Source: an uncultured Oscillospiraceae bacterium
GTDB lineage: Bacteria > Bacillota > Clostridia > Oscillospirales > Oscillospiraceae
Reading direction: 5' to 3'
DNA length: 10,769 nucleotides
Assembly: GCA_934546725.1 (NCBI GenBank)
Contig: CAKTED010000025.1
Coordinates: 1 to 10,769, forward strand
Both the position numbers and the translations under genes were made by a program. The notes under the pieces are model-generated. The model did no database searches, was not told the DNA's origin, and worked only from the letters and a program-made list of their open reading frames with translations. Positions 1-7,000 of the stretch are shown here, piece after piece. Every line of letters begins with the position of its first letter. Position 1 is the stretch's first letter.

Positions 1-2177
1 TTACACTGATCCTGACCCTGGCGCTCCTGCTCTCTCTGCCCTCCGTTTCTGCTCTGGCAAAAACAACGAGCTCGGCAAAGGCGGATACCGTGTTTTTCTA
101 CGCGCTGAACGCGGAGGGAAAGTCCGTACTGCTGAAAACGCTGTCCCTTACGGAGCTTAAGACAATATCGCACGGACAGAAAAACGGGGAGAACTACTAT
201 ATTTCAAGCACCGATAATTACCCCACGCCCCAGTACTGCGAGGGAGTCGGCTTCACGCCGCAGGAGCTGCTTGACCATGTGAAGTCCGTCACGACCGTTT
301 CCGGGGCTTCGGCGCTGAGCTTTTCCGGCGCGGATACGCTGCGCTTTATGGCGACGGACAGCTACGGCAGCTATTCCCGCGCCTGGACCGCGGCGGAGCT
401 TGGCGGCGTAAACCGCTATTATTTTCCCGGCCTCTATGACGCCTGGAATACCGGCTGGGAGGTCGCGGGAGAGGAGAGCAGCAAGAAGGGGATAACGCTG
501 GAGGAATATAACGCCTCGTACCGCGCCTCGGACCCGAATTATGAAGCCAAGCGCGCGGTGTTTGACGGCGGCGTGCTCATGCCGGTTGTTCTGATGACGG
601 AATCCTTCTCCGGCCGCACGACGAGCGAAACGCTCGTGGCCTCCAGCGAGCCTGGAATTGCGGGCTATGTAAGCAGAAACGGCGGCGTAACCGGCTGCCT
701 GAAGGCTGCGCTGACCGATGAGACCGCGCTGCGCCTCGCGCTGCCGATGACGGAGGCCGACCTTATGGCCGCGCACCGCACGGCATACGATAACTTCAAG
801 TGGATATACAATATGCGGCTCGATATGGCCTCTGCTCCGGCGCTCCGCTCGGCGGGCACCGTTGCGGCGGCGGCGGTTTCGTTCCGCCAGAGCGGAGATA
901 CGCTTACCGTTACGCTCACGAGCGATACGCCGGGCGCGCGGATATATTACGGCTTCGACGGCGCGCCGCAAACGCTTTATACGGGGCCGTTCACTATTGA
1001 CATATCGGGGAGAGAGCTCGACTCCGATCCGATAACGCTCTATACCACCGCCGTCCGCGAGGGCTGGGACGACGCGGGGATACAGAGCCATAAATATCCC
1101 GGCGAGGCTCCGGCCTTCCGCACGGTCTATTCGGCCATGCTCGGGGAAACGCTGAAGCTTTCTCCGGCGGAGAGCGTGTCCGCCGACGAGTGGCAGAGCT
1201 GGACGGCAAAGCTCAATTTCATAACGATCTATGCGCCGAACAGCAAGGGCTATGTGACGCTTGACAGCAAAAGCTACACCGTGGGAGCGGATGGCATAAG
1301 CTTTGACGGGAAGCTCTTTGCGGCGCCCGGATCATACAGCTTTGTGTTCCACGCGACGAAGTACGCCAACAAGAGCGTATCCGTAACGATGAAGGCCCCG
1401 GCTCCCTCCGTGGCGGAGACAGTGAGCACGCCGTTTGGCCGGGATGTGACTCTCGAGTTTGACAGTACGACGTATCAGAGCGGACTTTCGATCTATATCA
1501 CGCCGGAAAACGGCGGCCGCGTTATGATACCCGCAAAATACCTTGACCGCACAAAGCCCGGATGCGTCACGCTTCGCGCGGATTATTTCACGGCGCCGGG
1601 AACGGCGGCGGAAGAGCCGGGAAGCTGCACGCTCGAGCTTGTGAACAATTCCTTTTCGCCCGCGAGCCGGAGCATTGCGCTGCGCCTTACGGCCGCGTTT
1701 GACGATGTGACGGAAAAGGACTGGTTTTATACATATGTTACGGAGCTTGCCGAACGCGGCGTTGTCAGCGGAATGACGGCGACGACCTTTGTTCCCTCGG
1801 GAACGCTTACGAACGGCCAGGCGATGAAGCTTCTTTACTGCGGGCTTTCCGGCGAGATCGAGCCGACGGGCGCACACTGGGCCAGCGGATATATGGACCG
1901 GGCCGCGGCTGACGGACTTCTGCCCGCCGGTACGGAGCCGGACGGCGCGATATCGCGCCTTGTGTTCTGCCAGGCCGCGGCAGTGGCCATCGGCGCGAGT
2001 ACGCAGCTGAAGACTTCACCCTTTGACGACTGCTCGGACAGCGCGGTGCTTGCGCTGTATGAGCGCGGCGTTATCTCGGGCGTGAGCGATTCGAGCTTTG
2101 ATTCGGACGCAATTCTGACCCGCGCGCAGATAAGCAAGATAATCTGGTGCATTTTGAATCTGGAGGGAACGGTATGA
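1..2177 (+). CDS. SLH-anchored surface protein with chitobiase-C-like and HID-like domains (5' end cut off)
   Basis: The frame (codons from base 3, TGA at 2175-2177) is open to the window edge, so the true start lies upstream. The GTG at 90 is internal, because codons before it encode a signal peptide core (TLILTLALLLSLPSVSALA, then KTTSS). Residues count from base 3. About 28-280 form the N-terminal domain shared with the next two genes. About 298-365 resemble chitobiase/Fn3-associated domains (GARIYYGFDGAPQTLYTGPF). About 380-465 match the heme/hemoglobin-interacting (HID, formerly DUF1533) pattern, with LNFITIYAP near 404 and FHATKYANKSVSVTM; about 467-560 may be a weak second copy. Three SLH domains begin near 566, 624 and 674, but only the third keeps the ligand-binding TRAQ motif (LTRAQISKII); the first two read LTNGQ and ISRLV. 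Presumably exported and wall-bound; ligand unknown. It is coupled to the following gene. The SLH and secretion calls are firm, the HID call is moderate, and the biological role is not known. Confidence 0.9.
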   Translation, partial: TLILTLALLLSLPSVSALAKTTSSAKADTVFFYALNAEGKSVLLKTLSLTELKTISHGQKNGENYYISSTDNYPTPQYCEGVGFTPQELLDHVKSVTTVSGASALSFSGADTLRFMATDSYGSYSRAWTAAELGGVNRYYFPGLYDAWNTGWEVAGEESSKKGITLEEYNASYRASDPNYEAKRAVFDGGVLMPVVLMTESFSGRTTSETLVASSEPGIAGYVSRNGGVTGCLKAALTDETALRLALPMTEADLMAAHRTAYDNFKWIYNMRLDMASAPALRSAGTVAAAAVSFRQSGDTLTVTLTSDTPGARIYYGFDGAPQTLYTGPFTIDISGRELDSDPITLYTTAVREGWDDAGIQSHKYPGEAPAFRTVYSAMLGETLKLSPAESVSADEWQSWTAKLNFITIYAPNSKGYVTLDSKSYTVGADGISFDGKLFAAPGSYSFVFHATKYANKSVSVTMKAPAPSVAETVSTPFGRDVTLEFDSTTYQSGLSIYITPENGGRVMIPAKYLDRTKPGCVTLRADYFTAPGTAAEEPGSCTLELVNNSFSPASRSIALRLTAAFDDVTEKDWFYTYVTELAERGVVSGMTATTFVPSGTLTNGQAMKLLYCGLSGEIEPTGAHWASGYMDRAAADGLLPAGTEPDGAISRLVFCQAAAVAIGASTQLKTSPFDDCSDSAVLALYERGVISGVSDSSFDSDAILTRAQISKIIWCILNLEGTV
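2162..2167 (+). promoter_or_regulatory. Ribosome binding site for the second SLH gene
   Basis: GGAGGG lies 6 nt before the ATG at 2174, inside the last codons of the upstream gene. It decides the start: an earlier in-frame ATG at 2147 would add nine residues (MHFESGGNG) before the obvious signal peptide MKKKRRLL and has no such site. Confidence 0.8.
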
Positions 2178-3835
2178 AGAAAAAAAGACGCCTGCTCAGC
2201 GCGCTTCTTGCATCGACGCTTCTTCTTGCGTCGATCGGGTTTGAAGCCTCGGCGAAGACAACGCCGCTTGGACAGACGGTTGACACTGTGCTTTTTTACG
2301 TCAGGAACGCGGCGGGTGAGGATGTGCTTGTTTCCCACGTTTCCGTTGAGGATATGGAGACCGACCTGACTGCGGGCCTTATCGACGGAACGAACCACAA
2401 CTATTCTATCCTTGACCGATACGTTACGCCCGTTCACCAGGAGGCGAAGGGCTTTACCATCGGCGAATTTGTCGACTATGCCTGCGCCGCATCGACCGTC
2501 GAGACGCTGAGAGCGCAAAAGCTGAACTTTGCCGGGGAGGATAAGATATCCTTCTGGGAGATAGACCAGAACGGCTTCGACGATATGGATACATATACAT
2601 ATAACGCGCTCTACGGCGTTGCGCGCTATAATTTCCCCGCACTGTATGAATACTGGAACTACCGCACGCAGGACTATGCCGACCCGAACGGCGTTCTTGA
2701 CAGGGACGGGGCCGTTGAGCGCATTTTTGCGTCCGGCGAGACCGAGAGCGTGCTGCTTGCCGTGCGCGGCTATTCGCAGCGATATATCGTAACGGACGGA
2801 AAATACGGAACGGGCGACTATAATATGGAAAACGCCTGGCAGAGCGCCGGATATCAGGATAATCAGCGCGCGCTGCGCCTGATGAAGCCCATGACGGAGG
2901 CAGAGCTGCGAGACAGAACGCCCACCGCGTCCGATACGCGCTACTGGATAGCCAATATCCGCCTTGAAATGGCGGAGAGTCCGAAGCTTGCCTCGTTTGG
3001 ACGCGTTGCCTCGCCGGAGGCTGTGATGACCGAGGACGCGGAGAATTATTACATCACCTTTACCTGCGCTACGCCCGGAGCGCTTATCCTCTATAACCAC
3101 AATTACATCAGCCCGAGCTATATGCCGACGCGCGCATACACCGGAGGCGAGGTAGTTGTGCCGAAGTCGGCGTTTCCCGACGGGACCGTAACGATGACCT
3201 GCCGCGCTGTGAAGGACGGCTGTACCGATGCGGGCGTGACCACACTGAAGCTTACGGCGTCCGGCGAGCATAAGCCCTGGACAAGCCCGTATGACGATGT
3301 CGCCGAAGATGACTGGTTTTTTGACTACGTTGCCTTTGCGGACCGGAACGGGCTTATTGCTCCGACCTCTCAGAGCAGCTTCAGCCCAAACGCGCCGATG
3401 ACGCGCTGGATGCTGGCGGAGGCGCTCTGGAATATGGCCGGATGCCCGAAGACGGACGCGGAGACCGTGTTTGCTGACGTTACGGCGGATAAAAGCTATG
3501 CCGAAGCGGTGGCGTGGTGCGCGGAGAAGGGTGTTGTAAACGGCGTGAGCGATACGGTGTTTGCGCCGGACGCCACCGTTACGCGCGAGCAGCTTACGAC
3601 CATGTTTGCCCGCTATGCCGAGCTTGTCGCCGGGGCGGATATGACGCCGGACAGCACGCTTGCGCGCTTTGAGGATCGAGGTGCCGTTTCCGACTGGGCG
3701 GCGCAGGGCATGCGCTGGGCCGTGGCCTCCGGCATTATAACCGGCATGACGAATACCGCCATAGCGCCGAAGGGCACCTCCACGCGGGCGCAGTGCGCCG
3801 CAATGCTTGAGCGTCTTGCCCGCTGCATTGGCTGA
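2174..3835 (+). CDS. SLH-anchored surface protein, paralogue of the upstream gene
   Basis: A 553-residue secreted protein. The start at 2174 is set by GGAGGG 6 nt upstream and by a Sec signal peptide beginning MKKKRRLLSALLAS, probably cleaved near EASA/KTT. Residues about 35-270 form the same N-terminal domain as the upstream gene: DTVLFYVRNAAGEDVL against DTVFFYALNAEGKSVL, RYNFPALYEYWN against RYYFPGLYDAWN, and a shared LRL..PMTEA.L stretch ending in RYWIANIRLEMA. Residues about 275-365 form a chitobiase-C/Fn3-associated-like domain (PGALILYNHN, then a conserved KDGCTDAGV turn that matches REGWDDAGI upstream). Three SLH domains fill 373-553, with motif positions TRWM, TREQ and TRAQ, so wall anchoring should be stronger than for the upstream protein. 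It lacks the HID-like part, which explains its smaller size. Its ATG overlaps the upstream TGA (ATGA), implying one mRNA and translational coupling. Function is unknown; a surface binding or structural role is inferred. Confidence 0.92.
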   Translation: MKKKRRLLSALLASTLLLASIGFEASAKTTPLGQTVDTVLFYVRNAAGEDVLVSHVSVEDMETDLTAGLIDGTNHNYSILDRYVTPVHQEAKGFTIGEFVDYACAASTVETLRAQKLNFAGEDKISFWEIDQNGFDDMDTYTYNALYGVARYNFPALYEYWNYRTQDYADPNGVLDRDGAVERIFASGETESVLLAVRGYSQRYIVTDGKYGTGDYNMENAWQSAGYQDNQRALRLMKPMTEAELRDRTPTASDTRYWIANIRLEMAESPKLASFGRVASPEAVMTEDAENYYITFTCATPGALILYNHNYISPSYMPTRAYTGGEVVVPKSAFPDGTVTMTCRAVKDGCTDAGVTTLKLTASGEHKPWTSPYDDVAEDDWFFDYVAFADRNGLIAPTSQSSFSPNAPMTRWMLAEALWNMAGCPKTDAETVFADVTADKSYAEAVAWCAEKGVVNGVSDTVFAPDATVTREQLTTMFARYAELVAGADMTPDSTLARFEDRGAVSDWAAQGMRWAVASGIITGMTNTAIAPKGTSTRAQCAAMLERLARCIG

Positions 3836-3837
3836 AT

Positions 3838-3865
3838 CGCGCTACCCGGACCCGACCGGGCCGCG
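3838..3865 (+). terminator. GC-rich hairpin after the second SLH gene, possible terminator
   Basis: Starting 3 nt after the stop codon, CGCG (3838-3841) and CCCGG (3845-3849) can pair with CCGGG (3856-3860) and CGCG (3862-3865) around a 6-nt loop, with a small asymmetric bulge. The sequence that follows (TTCAGATATAAATTTA) is AT-rich but has no clean T run. It is therefore a weak intrinsic terminator at best and may only be a 3'-end protecting hairpin. Confidence 0.4.
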
Positions 3866-3871
3866 TTCAGA

Positions 3872-3877
3872 TATAAA
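3872..3877 (+). promoter_or_regulatory. Possible -10 element (TATAAA) for the giant surface gene
   Basis: TATAAA sits in the only AT-rich stretch of the gap (about 3866-3889). It would place transcription start near 3884, directly before the first strand of the nested RNA fold at 3887, which supports the guess. No convincing -35 box is seen: at a 17-nt spacer the sequence is GC-rich hairpin. An alternative sigma factor, or no promoter here, remains possible. Confidence 0.25.
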
Positions 3878-3886
3878 TTTATTCGT

Positions 3887-4004
3887 AATGCCCCGATAAA
3901 CCCGAAGGCCTAAAGCGTGAAAAGCGCCATGGTTCAGGGTCGCGGCGCGGCTGGAAACGGCCACGCTTCCCACGTTAGGTAAAGGGGATCCTTGATTGGG
4001 CATT
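3887..4004 (+). ncRNA. Structured 5' leader of the giant surface gene (unclassified cis-regulatory RNA candidate)
   Basis: Complementary segments nest without crossing. AATGCCC (3887-3893) pairs with GGGCATT (3998-4004). CCC (3901-3903) pairs with GGG (3984-3986). CCTAA (3909-3913) pairs with TTAGG (3975-3979). AGCGT (3914-3918) pairs with ACGCT (3963-3967). This last helix closes a three-way junction holding hairpin GCGCC/GGCGC (3924-3928 with 3944-3948) and hairpin GGCTG/CGGCC (3949-3953 with 3958-3962) capped by a GAAA tetraloop. The fold ends about 70 nt before the start codon, as a riboswitch or protein-binding leader would. I could not match it to any riboswitch consensus I know. The pairing is seen in the sequence; the regulatory role is inferred. 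Chance folding of GC-rich DNA is the alternative. Confidence 0.4.
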
Positions 4005-4059
4005 TCACAGAGGAGGATGAGAAAGAGAAAAAAAGAAAACAGCACCTGCCCAAACTTTG

Positions 4060-4066
4060 AAAGGAG
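4060..4066 (+). promoter_or_regulatory. Ribosome binding site of the giant surface gene
   Basis: AAAGGAG lies 6 nt upstream of the ATG at 4073, separated by an A/T-rich spacer (AATTTT). It fixes that ATG as the start, and a signal peptide follows immediately. Confidence 0.85.
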
Positions 4067-4072
4067 AATTTT

Positions 4073-7000
4073 ATGAAACAGAAATCAGGAAAAGCGTTAT
4101 CGCTGCTTCTTGTGCTCTGCATGCTCGTTTCCATGTTTTCAGGACTGAGCATAACGGCGAGCGCGGCGGCAGTGGAAACCGTTGCCGTCGAGCTTACGGG
4201 CAAGGACGGGAAGACGGCCAGTACGCTTGCAACGTGGACGTTTGACAGTGCAAATCAGACGTACAAAGACAATGCGACGGGCAGCGAGCTTGTGATCGTC
4301 AGGGATTACAGCTCCGCACCACTGGTGTACACCGGTCTTAACAAAAAGCCGGACCCGCGCTGCCTGTCCGTAACGACGAAAGGCATACCCCTTGAGGAAC
4401 TTTATACATATGCCTCAAAGCTTGCGGGCGGCATCGATCTGCGCGGCGATACGGCAATGTATATTTCCGACGCTACCGGGTACAAGGACGAGTTTACCTA
4501 CGATCAGTACTGGGGACTCACCCGCTATAACTACATGAACTGGTATAACGCGGATACCTATGCCGCGGCAAGTGCGGAAAACTGCAACGACGGCGTTGAG
4601 GTACCGTCAACTCTGGCTATCGTGGGATATCATAATGCCCGATTTGCCGACGGCGCAGCGACGCCAGGAGAGCTTGCGGCGAAGGCGGATTCGTTTAATT
4701 CTCTCCGCATTTCGCTCGGCATGCAGAAGGACGGAAATAAAACCATCGCTGATTCCTGGATTCATACCGGCAACAACGGAGGAAACGGCGACATAAATGA
4801 AGGCAATCTGAGCGTTAAGAACATAAACGTCATAAGATTTACTCCCGTTTATACCGCATTCACTGTGGAGAACGGCGTCGTTGGCGGCACCGAGGGTGAG
4901 GGAGGCTTCGGCTGGAAGGCCAGCAATGCCACCATTACCACTGCCGACAACTGGGCCAAAGCCGCCGCGGGCGAGACCGTAACGTTTACCGTAACGCCTG
5001 ACAGCGGCTACGCGGTAAAGCATGTTTATGCTTCGCAGGGCAGCGCGGACATAGCCGTGCAGGATAAGGGCGGCAATGTTTATACCTTTGAGATGCCTGC
5101 TCCCAAAGACGGCGAAAAGGTTCTCATTAAACTTGAAACGGAGGAATCCTCCGCGTCCACCGGATGGGATGGAAGCAGCATTGCCAGTCCGGAGGAGTTT
5201 GCCGCCTTTGCGGAGGCCGTGAACGGGGGCAACAGCTTCGCAGGCAAAACCGTAACGCTGGCGGATAACATTGATCTTTCAACCATCGCGGACTGGGTTC
5301 CCGTAGGCGACGCGGCGCATCCATTTGCCGGTATCTTTGACGGCGCCGGAAAGACCGTAAGCGGCCTCACCATAACAGATGTTACCGGCGGCTACCATGG
5401 CCTTTTCGGATATGTTACCGGCACGGTGAAAGACTTTACCGTCGTTGGTACGATCGGAACCGCCGAGGCGAAGATCACCTCCGGCGCGGATAACATCGGC
5501 GGCGCGGTCGGCTATAACGACGGCACCGTCAGCGGCGTGACCGGCAATGTGACGGTTTACGTCAAAACCAGCAGCATCTACGCCGTTGGCGGCGTCGTCG
5601 GCCAAAACGGGCAGACGGGCGTCATCCGCAAATGCGCCAACACCGCAAATGTCGAAGGCACCAAGCACACGGGCGGTGTCTGCGGCAGAAACTATGGCAC
5701 GATCGACAGCTGCTATAATACCGGAAATATCACAGGCAACGGCGGCGGCAAGGACGGCATCGGCGGTATCGTCGGTCTCGCCGGCAACAAGGACGGCACC
5801 TATGCCAACAGCGTGACCAACTGCTACAACACCGGCACAATCAGCAACAATAACGGCCGCTGGCACGGCGGTATCGTCGGAATGACGGATAAGGCAGCAA
5901 CGGTCAAAAACTGCTATAACGTCGGTATCATCGAAAAGGGCTACAGCTGGAACTGGAACCCCATCATCGGCCACGTCGACGGAGGAGCCGGCAATCCTGC
6001 GACGGAGAACAACTACTCCCTCGAAGGTCTGAACGCCGGTGACACCACGGATGCGACCAAACCGCTCACCATCGGCACGGTCAAGGCCGAAGACGAGATG
6101 AAGACAGAGGCCTTCGCAGCCCTGCTCGGTGAGGCGTTCAAGGCTGACGGCAAAAATATTAATAACGGCTTTGCGATTCTTGCCTGGCAGGATACCGGCT
6201 CCGAGCCGAAGCCCGGCGCTGCCTGGGACGGCAAGACCATCGACGTCAGCTGGTATAATACCACTGACAAAGAGTTCCACATCAGCACGCCGGAGCAGCT
6301 CATGGGTCTCGCGGCGATAGTCAACGGCAAATATAACAGCGATATAACTACTGTCATCGGCGACGATGATCATACGAAGATCGTTGCCCACGAGGTGAAT
6401 TTCAACGCTACAACAGGCGGCACGAATGACGGTTGGCGCGGCGCTGACGATTTTGAGGGCAAGACGATCTATCTGGACGCGGACCTCGATATGGGCGGCG
6501 TTTATAACAGCGAGAGTGGAACCTGGAGCGGTGCGCGCTTCATGCCAATCTCCGGCGCTTACCGGCTCGATTCGGATGACGCGACGACCCAGCTCAACTC
6601 CGTCTGGGGCGGCGTCTTTGACGGCCAGGGCCACAAGGTCTACAATATCTATGCCAGCCTGAGCAATACCAGCTGGGCCGAGTCCGTCGGCTTCATCGGC
6701 CGTATCGGCTGCCACGATAAGGACGAGGTAGCGCTGCGCCCGAGCGGAGCCGCGGTCCGCAATCTCGCGGTGGACGGCTACATCGAGGCTGACCGCTCTG
6801 TGGGCGGTATCGTCGGCAAGATCGGCCAGACCAATGGCGGCGCGGTCATTGAAAACTGCATCAACTTCGCCACGGTCGTTGGCCATCAGAAAAAATGCAC
6901 CGGCGGCATTGTCGGCGCGGCATGGAATGGCGGCGTGATCCGTAACTGCCTGAATGCCGGATCTGTGATCAACGTTGGCCAGAACGAGCTGGGCGGCATC

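Noticed and set aside
90..92. GTG as the start of the first gene
   Set aside because: The frame stays open upstream to base 3 and encodes a hydrophobic signal peptide core ending in SALA, so the start must be outside the window.
2147..2149. ATG at 2147 as the start of the second gene
   Set aside because: It would put nine extra residues before a typical signal peptide and lacks a ribosome binding site. The ATG at 2174 has GGAGGG at the right distance.
1835..3271. 478-codon frame on the minus strand spanning the first two genes
   Set aside because: It crosses the ATGA junction and runs opposite two well-supported SLH proteins. The product is Arg/His/Gly-rich without domain signs.
3924..3967. 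HDV-like self-cleaving ribozyme in the leader
   Set aside because: GCGCCATGG followed by GGCGC recalls the start of an HDV-like P1, but no P3 stem or catalytic-cytosine strand can be placed, and the observed pairing is nested rather than a double pseudoknot.
3895..3970. c-di-GMP-I (GEMM) or Mg2+ (M-box) riboswitch in the gap
   Set aside because: GGCCTAA, a GAAA loop and CGTTAGGT are present, but the elements are in the wrong order and the conserved junction sequences of either class are missing.
4073..4165. Lipoprotein signal in the giant protein (Cys at residue 16)
   Set aside because: The residues before the Cys (LLVL) do not form a lipobox, and a normal signal peptidase I site (TASA) follows.
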